Source: Skeletonema tropicum
Taxonomy: Eukaryota > Bacillariophyta > Thalassiosirophyceae > Thalassiosirales > Thalassiosiraceae
Assembly: GCA_037178625.1 (NCBI GenBank)
Contig: CM074139.1
Coordinates: forward strand, 868,001-932,000
DNA: 64,000 nucleotides
Direction: 5' to 3'
Made by a program: the position numbers and the translations under genes. Below are positions 29,769 to 39,983 of this stretch, piece by piece (position 1 is the first letter of the stretch; every line of letters starts with the position of its first letter). Below the pieces are notes generated by a model. That model was not told where the DNA came from and searched no databases. It worked only from the letters and a program-made list of their open reading frames with translations.

Positions 29769-30953
29769 ATGTCTGCATCATGGCGTAGCAGGAGGCCATC
29801 GACCTCGACTTCTTTCTCTGCAACACGCAGTAGAGGTGGCAGGAGCATCATGACAGCCGCAACGGGCTCCCGAAGCAATCCTATTCTCTCCAATCGTCCA
29901 ATGACTGGCACAGGCGGGCTGGCTCGTAAAGTCAAGCCCTCTATTCCGAATGCAAATGTTGTTTACAATGCCGCATTCTATAGCAATCTTCTTTCTTCCA
30001 AAACGACACAAATTTTGGAGGAGATTGAACGGCTACGCTGTGAGATTGGAGATGAAGACATCAGAGGTACAATGGAGAAGCAATTCGACGATACGACCGA
30101 AGATGTTGAGGCTCTTGAATGTCAACTTGCTGACTACCAGATGGCACAAGATAATGCTCGATCGGGAGTCAGCCACGATGAAATTCTAAGGCAGATTCAA
30201 ATCCTCCAAGGCCAAAACAAAACAATTGAGGATGAAGTCGATGGGATCTTCCTTACTTTCAAGAAGACCGAAGATGAAATCTCAAGATTGCAATTGGGGA
30301 AGAAAATTAATCAAGACTTTGCGGTTCAAAAGTTGGTTGGTGAGATTGAGAACATTCATAAGGAAGGAAGAGCCGAGGAGGAGAAGATGGTACAGCTGTC
30401 AAATCGAGTAGTGAATTCTTCGAATGCGGACAAAGATAAGCGTGTGGATGACTTGAAGAAGAGTATTGCTCGCATTGAAGAGGAAATTCTGCTTCTTGGT
30501 ATGGACGATTCCGCTGCAAGAAAGCATTTGCTTGGCAAAACACAGCAGCTACAGGACCTCACCAACAAATCCTCCAGACTTCAGAATGAAAGGAAAGATC
30601 TTGCAACCGAGCAACGAGAGCTGCGTTCAAGATTGAGGGCCTTGAATAGTGGAACCGCAGAACAGCTCCTCGATAAAGTGGATGAGATTGATGTGTTCCT
30701 CAGCAATTCATCTGATGCAAAGGCAAAACTTGAAAATGACCGCTTATCCCTCACTTCGGCTATTGAGTCCCTTCAAGAAGAGATCGGTGCAGCAACGAAG
30801 TTGACAGAAGGTCCAATGCCATCAAAGAACGAAGTTGAGCTGATGAAGGAGGTGAGTAGATCAAGACACGTTTTTTTCATGATGAGAATTACATTTGAAC
30901 TCACACTTTGATTGGCGCATTTTGTACCATAGGAGGTAGCTTTTACCAATAGT

Positions 30954-30970
30954 CACCTGGAAATAAATCA
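30954..30970. repeat. Left 17-bp target-site duplication
   Basis: CACCTGGAAATAAATCA is identical to 35629-35645. The same sequence occurs once, uninterrupted, in the intact IFT74 copy (about 27978-27994), which acts as an empty-site control. Confidence 0.92.
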
Positions 30971-31208
30971 TAATAATAATAACTTAGAAAATTACTCAAC
31001 TATCCTAAATACAATACATACTTGCTGAGTAGACTCGAGGTCTGTTCATTGCCATGTGTTTACACACATAGCAAGGCCGCAACGAGGCGACTGAGGCTAA
31101 TCCTCACTTCGGCAAAATGCCGGGATCTGATTAAGAGTGTAACCATCAACACTAATAGAACTAACAAACGTAGCATAACCACGTTTGCTGCGCTACTAGT
31201 ACACCGTT

Positions 31209-33060
31209 TCAATCAGGTTTCCTCAGCCTCTTGTTGCTTCCTTGATTCGCAATGGTGGAGGAAGGATGTGGTCGACTTCTAGAAAAGGTGGAAGCTCCCA
31301 GCAGTGAGCGCCTCTCACGTTCCGACTGACTAAATGGAGTTCTAGTCTGTCGTAGTTGGGTTTCCACCTCATCGAGGCCGAGCTTCTGGCGTGTAGAGAC
31401 ACGACGATTCTTGGATCGAAGTCGTGACGCCCTGCCTGCGTGCGTTCGTTGACCAGCACGAATAGCAGCCTTCGCAACGTAAACGTAATTCTCCTGTTCC
31501 TCAACTGGACGTTTGCGCAGAGTATTTATATCGATGTCAAGAAGATATCTGGAATCATCGGGAAGTTCATCCTCTGGCGTCAAAAGTATCAGTTCGATTT
31601 CATTGAGAAGATGTTTTGACCGCTGTGTAGCCAGGACTCCGTTTCGTTTGTGATGGAGACTGACATTGCGATAAATCCATTGTGAGTGGGTAGTATGTAG
31701 GATGCGATGGATAAGTTGTTTGACCCATGCCTCACCGCTAATTCTGCTTGGAGTGGTGACTAAGTAAGACTTCTGCATAGGTAGAATGAGTCTAGAAAGT
31801 TTCCCTTCAGTAAGATGTCTCCATCCGATGACATCTTGGCTCCTAGCAACCTTCATCATATCCGAAGACATTGTACCAAGAGAGCTAAATTCCCTTGTAC
31901 CCCGTAAGAGAAGATATTTCGGTAGAAAATAAACAAGTTCAGGATGGCCATACGCCTTGATCATCCACGTTTCGAGGTCCTCAACCTGTTCTTTGTATAA
32001 TCTGGTACGATCTGGATCAGGGCAGCAGCACAGATGAGAGGCACGCTCGCCCTTCATACCACAATTCGGACAGCAATCCTGGATCAGTTCCATCGAAGAG
32101 ATGCCCGATGTGTGTCCTGCATACCTCGCAACTTGAACCCCGCTGCCACAGAAGTTGCTCGTTTGTTTTGTCAGCCATGTCTTGTACATATCCCCATGCG
32201 TGAGAGCTCGATCACGCGATTCCCAGTCGATTTCATCAAATTGCTCACAAGAGAGAGGAGCCTGCTTCAACTGGCCCCCAACGGTGTATGGTTGAGTAAG
32301 AACTCTCCTTGCTTCTCGCTTGCCAACCTCGAACCTCACTGAGGAGGACAGATCCGAGGTTTGCTTCCAACCATTGACAAAGACAGCAACGCCTTCGTTC
32401 GGAAACAGAAAACGCTGCGGGATGGCAGAGCCAAGGGAAATTGCTGTGGACACCGCACGTTTGGCAAGTAAGTCACATCTGCAGTTGAGTTGCTGTGCTA
32501 TGGTGAGACGCTCCCATTGTTGCCGTTCATCTGCATGTGCATCAACGTCTATATAATCAAATTGCATCGCCAGGGATTCCTTTAATGACCGCATATGTCG
32601 AATAACATCACTGCATGCCTTTTTGGGAGGAACCCTTCTTCGACTACGTCTTGACTCTTTCAAAGTAACCTCGTTATCACAAAACAGTTTGTTAGAACAT
32701 TTGGGAAGGACATAAAACTGTTCGAGGGCACTACACATGATGTGCAAGGCAAGATTACCAATCATTTCACCCCTGTAGGAACTCGCTTGGTCAGAACGCT
32801 CAAAGAAAGAACCACTCAGGTAGTGCTCTGTGACGGTATCATAGATAATCCATCCAGCTCCACTGATCTCAGGGGCTGAGACAGGGTCATGAGAGCCATC
32901 AGTACACCAAAGAGCGGTATTCGACCGTATTGCCATCGTGAGCCACTGAAGATCGGACGGAGCTGCAGCGGAGTTGACGACATCCCTCCACATCCAAGTA
33001 CCACCCCAACTAGCAAGAAACGACTAGGATGCACCGTGCGCTGTAGAATAGAGAGAAGTT
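31209..33060 (-). pseudogene. Retroelement RNase H / zinc-binding frame
   Basis: An open frame of 594 codons (31209-32993) continues a few codons upstream (WGGTW before the Met) to an in-frame TAG near 33030. An RNase H fold is indicated by carboxylates in the right order: D32 in CTDGS, E76 in YRGEM, D106 in FCDN and D174 in CDLLAK, with the G-A-G-W-I strand between the first two. A Cys/His cluster (CPNCGMKGERASHLCCC, about 309-325) may bind zinc. The frame's normal upstream partner (RT) is separated from it by non-coding DNA, so it is treated as part of a degenerate element. Confidence 0.7.
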
Positions 33061-33290
33061 CAAGCAGATACATAGGTGCATCAACCTCGGAAGTCACAGT
33101 ATCTCTGGCTCTCCCAAAACTTCACTGCGTAAGTTTGGAGGGCGATTATTAGTATGAACATTCGGCACTATTGTGCACCGTGCGCCGGTGCTATTTAGAG
33201 AGTAAATAGTGTTGAGAAGAGATAAAGCAGATAGATAGACGCATGCACGCCAGCGAAATGAGTGGCAACCTAGGAAGTCACAGGTATCTT
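33030..33290. repeat. Diverged direct duplication inside the retroelement
   Basis: Bases of about 33030-33105 and 33175-33290 share ordered words: GCACCGTGCGC, GAGAGAAG/GAGAGTAA, GCAGATA, and CAACCT(C/A)GGAAGTCACAG. The second copy has extra bases. This looks like an old tandem duplication or two copies of an element end. Confidence 0.55.
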
Positions 33291-33309
33291 AGATTTTGAG
33301 TTTCGAAAG

Positions 33310-33347
33310 CCGACCCCATGCCTGCAAGATGCAGGCGATGGGGTCGG
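33310..33347. repeat. Strong GC-rich hairpin
   Basis: CCGACCCCAT-GCCTGCA faces TGCAGGCGATGGGGTCGG with a short loop and one bulged base. It lies in the non-coding middle of the retroelement. It could be a terminator-like or 3'-UTR structure of a former element. Confidence 0.6.
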
Positions 33348-33584
33348 CGGCAGATTTGTCTCAATACTCATTAAATGCTGCTAGCTGTTAAAAGCTACTA
33401 AAACCTTTCTTCGCATTGTGCCTGGGAGCAAGGATCATAGCTGTGCGTGGAGCATTGCCTCATTCGATCAATCTTCTTTCTCATGATTTGATAATGAATT
33501 GTACGATAGTGCTAAAAGTGCTGCAATCTTCGCAGTTAGTAAGACTCGGAAGCTGTAAGAGTAAGACTAATAATTGCTTCAGTA

Positions 33585-33885
33585 TCAAATCATCCTCTTC
33601 TTGAACCTTTCTATCACTTTCCACTTCCTCTCGGTGATCATTCTCATCCTCTGAGCAAGGCGAGCATTCCGTTCCTCTTTCTCTTGAGCTATTCGAGCAA
33701 TCTCTTCAGCTCTGGCACGTCTTCCTCTCAACGAGGTCCTGCAGACTCTCTTCCTGTCGGGCAAGCTGGATTTCGCCTGCCTTCAGTTTCTAATTTATTC
33801 CACGAGGCATTGGCATGTGATCATCAGTTCGATAGACTTCCGTTCCTCCAATGATTGTATAATATTTTGACATTGCGTTTCGAGC
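33585..33885 (-). pseudogene. Coding-like coiled-coil remnant within the retroelement
   Basis: Reading leftwards, one frame gives FGRAFGARNAMSKYYTIIGG, then TEVYRTDDHMPMPRGIN, a TAG stop, KLKAGEIQLARQEESLQDLV and ERKT. After a one-base shift it continues RARAEEIARIAQEKEERNAR...MITERKWKVIERFKKRMI and a stop (33585-33587). The composition is clearly protein-like (charged coiled coil), with one nonsense and one frameshift lesion. The source gene was not recognised. It may be host sequence captured by, or nested in, the element. Confidence 0.5.
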
Positions 33886-34355
33886 TCCAAAAGCACGGCC
33901 AAAATCTTAATGTGCATGCTATGTCGTCAAATTCTAGGAGGCTAATGATACATTTGATTAAAATTGAAGCAAAACGATTCACACGGCAATCTTCTCCGCT
34001 TCGTCGACTGACGGCCGTGGCCATGGACATGGTAGCTTTCGATTGAGTCAAACGATGAACCACGAACGATTGAACTCGAAAGTGCGAGTATCATTGGGTG
34101 CGAGTGGCGATCTTATCAATCGAACGAACATGAAAGTGATGGAAAGGAGCAAGAGTTTTGGAAGGTTGCCTCCCCCCCTAAGTAAATGGAGTCCCGCAAT
34201 AATTTTCGATTTCTACACTTAAAAAGAATTCGAACGAATGTGAACAACCCTGGATTCTTGAGTATTCGTTTTTGTTCTTGGCGCTTCACGGGTCCCTCCC
34301 CGTTCGCGATTATTTTGAGTGCCTTTCGAAAGAATCAGGGAAATGGTGTGGCATT

Positions 34356-35628
34356 CTAACCAGTATACAGCCGTAGCACCGAATCCTCAGTGATAGTATG
34401 AATCGATGTAGGCATCCCAAGGGACATTTGTTGATTCATTTCAACGGACGAACGAACGTACGTGCGTTGTGAACGTGTCCTGCCAATTCCACTCCTATTG
34501 TACAGGAGAAAAGTAGACGAATCAATTTTGTATTGTATCTGATCACAGCCTTCGTCATAATACCAGCGCCACTTGCGATGAGAAGGATGTATCCAGCGTC
34601 CCAAGAAGCGATATGTAGAATTGCTTGGTCCACTGACTCTCGTCCAGAATGCTTCCCAGCGTCTCCAATCCAGCATAGTTGGAAGAGACACTGGAAAGTC
34701 ATAGGATGATTCAATTGGAGTATTGCCATTTCGGGATATCAAGGAACGCTCAAAATGTAATCCATCCGCAGTCACAATATCAGAAAGAAATAGGAGATGT
34801 AAGGCATTTCGACAGCGATTAATGCTGAGCAGATCATCGCCCGTACAACCCTGTTGGAAGACATACTCCATAATGCAAATATCATTCTCTCGGGGATACG
34901 GAATCTGGACAGAGTCAATATACAATTCAATCCCTGACCATTGAATCGTCCTCCACAGCATTTTATGCCAACAGTGTGTTGCCAAAAGCGACCATGTATC
35001 ATAAGAGACTGAAAAGGGGGAGAAACATGTGCCAATTTCAAGCTGCAGCCACCGCGTCATGGCCCTAAACTTCCGTCCAAGAGTTGAATCCCTTTGGTAA
35101 TGCTGCAGTAACATTGTCAATCGTTCAATAAGTTGTTCAGTCGGCATATGCCATAAGCCAACACCTCCAAAAGCTTGGTGGACTGTACGTAATAGCTTCC
35201 TGAAGCTGCGGACAACGCCTAACGAGGGTAACAAGTTGTAATAGATGTCTTGAAACAGATCCGCAATATCCTCCATATCATTGGTCAAGGTCCCAAGACT
35301 ATACCTTATCCCTGGCCAAATCTGCAGACGATAAGCTAACCAGGCATAGCCGGGTTGTAAATGCGAGTTCCTAATCTTCGACACCCATTGACTAAACTTG
35401 TCACGCATAGATTCCAATTGATCATGGCTTCCACCAGCTACACATTCCTTCACGCCCAACTCCTTAGCCGAATCAAATGGCGAGAGTTGAGCAATGGGGA
35501 CTGAAACGTCGCCCGGTTGAGGTACCAGAAGTTGAATATCCACCTCTTCAACATAATACCAGAGACCATCATTTGACTCATAGAGAATGGGCTGCCAGTA
35601 GCACTTCTTCTGTTTTGCAGAACCACCC
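34356..35628 (-). pseudogene. Retroelement reverse-transcriptase C-terminal part
   Basis: The frame is open from the right-hand duplication to a stop at 34356. It begins WGGSAKQKKCYWQPILY, which resembles the W-x-G-G-x-L...K-C-x-W stretch after the catalytic YxDD region of algal RT elements. It continues with a KELGV motif and thumb-like helices (LAYRLQIWPGIRYSLGTL, and GVGLWHMP). The catalytic core is absent because the copy is 5'-truncated. About 395 codons follow the first GTG/ATG-like codon at 35543. The family is assigned by motif recall only. Confidence 0.65.
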
Positions 35629-36230
35629 CACCTGGAAATAAATCAGGAGACTGTGACTCGTTTGCAGCAGCAAAAGCTAGCTCGCATGGAAGAGCTGCAG
35701 CGCATTGGCCAACTTGAAGAGAGGATGGAAGCAGAGATGGAGGAGTTGGCAAGGCGCACAAACAAGATGACGAGCGAAATGGGACAATTTGATATGGACA
35801 TATTGAAAGACGACGCAGCAGCAAGGAGAGAAGACTTGGCTGAGAGATGTGAGTGTTTTGAGCAGAGACTAAATCATTTGAATGGGTTGATGAGTAAGCT
35901 GAGAGAAGAATACGAAGAGCAGAGGAAGAGATGCGGAGGCATGGAATGGCCATCTTTCGAGCAAAATAACATGAAGTTGCAACAATTGATGCGAGTTGTG
36001 TTTGAGTTGAATGACGACAAGATGACTTCCTACTCTGAGACAAAAACTGAGTGCCTTGAATTGGTTCAAACGATCAACACGATGATTCTCAAAAGCAATG
36101 AGATGATGTGATGGGGATTATTAAATGATACAAATATGGTATGCTCGATAATACTTTACTTTACTTTGAAGATGTTACTATGGTGTGCATAGGCATAGAG
36201 TATGTACCTACACTGCATGTCAGGTTGGCA

Positions 36231-37286
36231 TCACCACACGTGTGTGCACTGATTCTCAGCCTTTTCTGACCATTCCCGCGCAAGTGCTTTTGACATTGCT
36301 GCAAAATCTCCCTGTTCAAGACATTGATACTCCGCCACTTCCAATTTATTATCAGGAGAATTCTTTTTTTTGGAACTCCAGTCGGTACATGTCTTTTTAT
36401 GAAGTTTCCAATCAGCCTTTTGACATAAAATTGAACAGTAATTCGCCTGCCGACATCTTGTGCAATGCCTCAATTTGCATCGTTCAATTTTACGATCTGG
36501 TAGAGGACAAGCCGGGTTGTAGCAAATGCCTAGCTTCGTCACATGCTTCACTTCTTTGTACTTTTCATTTAAACAGGAACAGGGAATACGCCTCCTGAAA
36601 AACTTCACCAACGTGTGCTCATCAGCACCACTTAGTTCAAAGACCTTTGTCCAATAGATATCATTTTGAATATTGCCATGAACAGCAATCACTTCCTGCA
36701 GATAGCGAGCCAACGTAGCGTAAAGACGAGCTCCACTGTATTCCTCTCTCAATAAATGATCGGTTCCAGTGCACAAACAATGACATATAATTGACTCAAT
36801 GCAGGATATGTCGTTCCATGCCTCGGGATGCTTTTCTTCAGTTGCTCTGATTCCGTTGACGAATCCATCTTCATTGCGGGCCATAGCATCATCATGCACG
36901 GTGCCAAATGTCTTTACAAACTCATAACAAAGCACATGTTGAATACTACATGACGGTTTAAATCCGTGCCAGCACTTGCCGGCTCCTCCTCCTCTGCTAT
37001 CATTATCGTTGCCCTCTCTTAGCGCAGCATTTCCAGTCTGCCGACGCCACCGCTGTACTTCGTTACTAGAGTCCTGCCGCTGCTCATCCGCCACTGCAGC
37101 TGCCGCCTCTAACGCCCGTTTTTCCGTTGCAGCAATGATGATTGCTTCTTCCAACATTGCATCTTCATCTTGCTCGTGTTTGGCTACCACCGTCAGCCGT
37201 TGAATATGAGGACTGTTGCCCTCCTGTGCCATCTTGCCCTGCTTGGCTGCCTTCCTCCTTTTGGCCGTCTTCTTCCTCGATACCAT
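36231..37286 (-). CDS. MYND-type zinc-finger protein
   Basis: A single-exon frame of 351 residues. The N-terminus is very basic (MVSRKKTAKRRKAAKQGK), consistent with nuclear or nucleolar import. A Glu/Ala-rich helix (about 45-75) follows, then a region with several Cys/His residues. The MYND finger occupies about 270-300: C270, C275-x2-C278, C284-x3-C288 (YCSILC), then DWK and H296-x3-C300, with C255 and C260 just before. MYND fingers mediate protein-protein contacts. No SET or other catalytic domain is visible. The gene is convergent with the broken IFT74 copy, with about 120 bp between the stop codons. Its last dozen codons are duplicated at 28580-28620. Confidence 0.82.
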   Translation of the reverse strand: MVSRKKTAKRRKAAKQGKMAQEGNSPHIQRLTVVAKHEQDEDAMLEEAIIIAATEKRALEAAAAVADEQRQDSSNEVQRWRRQTGNAALREGNDNDSRGGGAGKCWHGFKPSCSIQHVLCYEFVKTFGTVHDDAMARNEDGFVNGIRATEEKHPEAWNDISCIESIICHCLCTGTDHLLREEYSGARLYATLARYLQEVIAVHGNIQNDIYWTKVFELSGADEHTLVKFFRRRIPCSCLNEKYKEVKHVTKLGICYNPACPLPDRKIERCKLRHCTRCRQANYCSILCQKADWKLHKKTCTDWSSKKKNSPDNKLEVAEYQCLEQGDFAAMSKALAREWSEKAENQCTHVW

Positions 37287-38169
37287 GATTATTACTCTTG
37301 TTGTTTATGGCCAACACTCATAAGTATTCTTTCAACTCAATTTATGTAACTGTAACGAACAAAGAACAAACACAAACGATAACCGCTTCACTTTTTTAGC
37401 AAGCAACGTTGCGCAACGGCCGGCCGTTAGACTTTTGATCTGGAAATTTGGGTAGATATGAACATATCCGGTGATGATGGGTCTCCGATCTGGGTATGTC
37501 GTGAAAGTGCGTCACATTGTGCGCCGCGTTTTGTACCACAGTTTAGGTGACGTGTGAATGACGTCTATCTTAATTATATACTTTTATCGTACTTATCAGA
37601 AAAGAGTCAATACGTAATCATAGCGTCCTCACAGTTACTTGTAAATCGGGGGACCACTTTTCAAAATGTTCTCGTCGGAATATTTTCCTACTTTTTTTTG
37701 CACTACACGGGCAAGAACTAGTAGTGTGTAGTAGAAAATTAAAACATGCAATTTTATATGATATTGAATGAGTAAAGTGGTCCCCCGATTTTTTTATGCA
37801 TTTGAAGCATTTGTGAGGGATTCCCAATTTCAGAATTTAGATGAGACAGATTGAGTGCCGGTCTAAAACAAAATTAATTCCTACGTACAGTAGTTTTCTT
37901 CGAGAAAGTCATCACTCAAAATGAGCTAAACAATGGTGAAATACCCTCTCCTACGGCCGCCAATAACACAACAACTACTGGTCTCACAGGACCAGATGAA
38001 ACAGATATCTCTTCCTGTTGGTCCATAGGATCTCATTGATACCTCATTTGTTGTCTAACTACCAGTAATGAATTCAAAAGTGCTATTTGAACCCAGCCGT
38101 ACAGTATGCGCGAAACACGCAGAACAACCCCCACCAACTTCATTCAAATCATCTCCAAATGTGTTGACG
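37287..38169. other. Intergenic region containing a small inverted-repeat element
   Basis: It separates the divergent MYND and SDR genes, so it should contain both promoters. A 149-bp MITE-like element lies at 37643-37791. The SDR frame is open upstream to an ATG at 38068, discussed with that gene. Confidence 0.5.
37643..37791. mobile_element. MITE-like element with 18-bp perfect terminal inverted repeats
   Basis: AAATCGGGGGACCACTTT at 37643-37660 is the exact reverse complement of 37774-37791. A second, inner inverted pair (ATTTTCCTAC against GTAGTAGAAAAT) makes it hairpin-like. It has no coding capacity. Flanks do not show an obvious target duplication by eye. Confidence 0.7.
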
Positions 38170-39075
38170 ATGACGCAGCGCCGCTACCAACCTATCCTCC
38201 TAGCCATCCTCGCCCTAAGCACCACCGCAGCCGTAGGAGCACTCTCCACCTCACCCATGAAACGTATTCTCGTCACAGGAGCAAACTCCGGCATCGGACT
38301 CGCTCTAACAAAACAACTCGTCAAAGACCACGGATGTCATGTCTATCTCGGCTCTCGTGATGTTATCAAGGGACAAAAAGCCGTAGACGAAGTGAAGCAG
38401 ACTGCCGGAGATGCTGTCGAGCTATTGAACATTGACGTGTCAAGTGAAAAATCAGTCCAATCAGCCGCCGAGGACCTCACTGCCAAACTTGGCTCTGAGA
38501 AACTGTATGGATTAGTAAATAATGCTGGAACTGGCGTAATGCACAACACATTACCAGCAGAGATTCTGGACACGAATACACGTGGCCCACGTCGAGTAGT
38601 GAATCAGTTCTTACCCTTGATGAACCTAGATTGTGGAAGAATTGTCAATGTCGGCAGTGGCGCCGGACCAATCTTCCTAGAGAACATTCGCTCTAAAAAT
38701 GACAAACAACGCTACTTGGAACCAATGTCCGAAACAGAAATTGAAGGAGAAATTACCAAAATATTGAGTACCAACGATGATTTTACAGCGTACTCTGGCT
38801 CCAAGGCGTTATTGGCGTGCTATACCATGGATTTGGCAAATCAGCATCCTAATTTGATGATATCAATTGTTACTCCAGGGTATATCAAGACTGCCATGAC
38901 CATTGGTGCAGGTGCAACAAAGGAGCCTCATGAGGGAACGGTCAGTATAAAGAAGGCTCTATTTGGCGAATTACCGTCAAGTGGTTGGTTTTGGGGCAGT
39001 GATGGTTTGAGAAGTCCACTTCATTGGATGAGGAATCCGGGGGAGCCTGAATTCGATGGCGTTGTAAATCTTTGA
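38170..39075 (+). CDS. Short-chain dehydrogenase/reductase (SDR), copy 1
   Basis: The protein has 301 residues from the ATG at 38170, chosen because it matches the start of copy 2; an upstream in-frame ATG at 38068 would add 34 residues. A hydrophobic leader (QPILLAILALSTTAAVGALS) suggests entry to the ER or a compartment beyond. The NAD(P)-binding Rossmann motif TGANSGIG is at 36-43, NNAG at 117-120, catalytic Ser about 163 (NVGSGAG), and Tyr208 and Lys212 in YSGSK. The layout with R-D at 63-64 and a long insertion before the Tyr resembles carbonyl-reductase-like classical SDRs. The substrate is unknown. A second copy follows on the same strand 0.9 kb downstream. Confidence 0.88.
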   Translation: MTQRRYQPILLAILALSTTAAVGALSTSPMKRILVTGANSGIGLALTKQLVKDHGCHVYLGSRDVIKGQKAVDEVKQTAGDAVELLNIDVSSEKSVQSAAEDLTAKLGSEKLYGLVNNAGTGVMHNTLPAEILDTNTRGPRRVVNQFLPLMNLDCGRIVNVGSGAGPIFLENIRSKNDKQRYLEPMSETEIEGEITKILSTNDDFTAYSGSKALLACYTMDLANQHPNLMISIVTPGYIKTAMTIGAGATKEPHEGTVSIKKALFGELPSSGWFWGSDGLRSPLHWMRNPGEPEFDGVVNL

Positions 39076-39983
39076 GTAGATAGAAGGAATAAGTGTTATT
39101 ATAGCGAATTCAATCATATTAGATGATGATTATATATTGCACTCATTATGTCGAGTGTAAGTATGTTTCAATCAGCTTGAAGCTTCAAAGCTCCTTTTCT
39201 TCTTGCCTTGCTCGTGCTCGCCAACATGAAATCACATTAACCTCAGCATAAGTAGGTGGCAAATTAGGAGTAGTACGTTTGAGACAAACGAGCTATCTTT
39301 GTTTCCTTGCGGTGCAGCTGATTTTCTTCTCGGAGTAAGTTGATTTAGTCTTAGGAAAATGAAAGTGGAAGAAGAAGAAAAGGCCTGCCAACATCTGCAA
39401 GCTGCTCTCTAAGAGACATTACAATTACTTGAATCGAGTTCTAGTTGACATTTTGGTTTTGGTGAATTATTGATCTTAATCAATCTTGATGATACATCAG
39501 TATGTATCATTAGAGCTGAAGGAGCAGGACCTCACCAACATATCATCCAGACTTCACAAGGAATTGAAGGATCTTGCAACCGAGCAAGCAGAGCTGAGTT
39601 CAAGATTGAGGACCTTGGATAGTGTAGTGGAACCGCAGAACAGCTCCTGCCTCGATACTTAAAAAGTGGAGGAGATACTTATTATAAAAAATGGAGGAGA
39701 TAGTAAGTACTTACTTATACTGGATACTTGTATATTTTTTTTCAGTAGCGCGGTTCCAAAGTCACAAGTCACAACAACTTAAATACCAAGCGGTACTAGA
39801 GTTATAGGACAGTGACGTCAGTTAGGCTCTTTTATCTCTCTCTCTCTCTCTCCTCCACCACGCCACTCCGACCCCTACTTACGTACCCCGTCATTCAAAG
39901 AACGTAGAACTAAGAACCAAGAAGTAAGTACTTATGGTAACCACTACATAACCACACATTCAGAAGCAAGAGATTATGCCAAC
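39076..39983. other. Region between the two SDR genes
   Basis: It contains an IFT74 fragment (39525-39676), a CT-rich tract (TCTCTCTCTCTCTCTCTCC, about 39834-39852), and otherwise AT-rich sequence that should include the SDR copy 2 promoter. No intact gene is seen. Confidence 0.55.
39525..39676 (+). pseudogene. IFT74: Third IFT74 fragment
   Basis: This stretch is collinear with part of IFT74 exon 1 (about 27575-27715). It shares CAGGACCTCACCAACA, GATCTTGCAACCGAGCAA, TTCAAGATTGAGG and GGAACCGCAGAACAGCTCCT, with substitutions and small insertions that break the frame. It lies in the same orientation as the two larger copies, 9 kb from the nearer one. Confidence 0.85.

Larger units (their letters stand above)
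30971..35628 (-). mobile_element. 5'-truncated LINE-like retroelement in IFT74 exon 2
   Basis: The insert lies between two copies of CACCTGGAAATAAATCA (30954-30970 and 35629-35645), a 17-bp target-site duplication. Read on the minus strand it ends in a (TTA)n tail next to the left duplication, typical of target-primed reverse transcription. It begins in the middle of a reverse-transcriptase-type frame, as 5'-truncated LINEs do. It encodes an RT C-terminal part and a separate RNase H/zinc-binding frame. The 1.2 kb between them holds a coding-like remnant and repeats, so the element is internally degenerate or carries nested DNA. It is probably not active in itself. Confidence 0.82.
29769..36111 (+). 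pseudogene. IFT74: IFT74 second copy, split by a retroelement
   Basis: Exon 1 is 29769-30851, the intron 30852-30932 and exon 2 30933-36111. A 4.66-kb element interrupts exon 2 after base 30970. Coding sequence resumes at 35646, and the two exon 2 parts (38 + 466 bases) add up to exactly the 504 bases of the intact copy. Exon 1 is nearly identical to the intact copy (only a few codon changes, such as V/D, S/G and R/K near its end), whereas exon 2 differs more. The insert carries stops in this orientation, so the full protein cannot be made unless the insert is spliced out, for which no signal was noticed. A shortened product ending in the insert is possible. Confidence 0.85.

Noticed and set aside
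36185..36598. 137-codon plus-strand frame downstream of the broken IFT74
   Set aside because: It is antisense to the MYND gene, whose zinc-finger cysteines define the real strand.
38068..38169. Upstream start adding 34 residues to SDR copy 1
   Set aside because: Copy 2 has no equivalent and the hydrophobic leader would no longer be N-terminal; kept as an alternative only.
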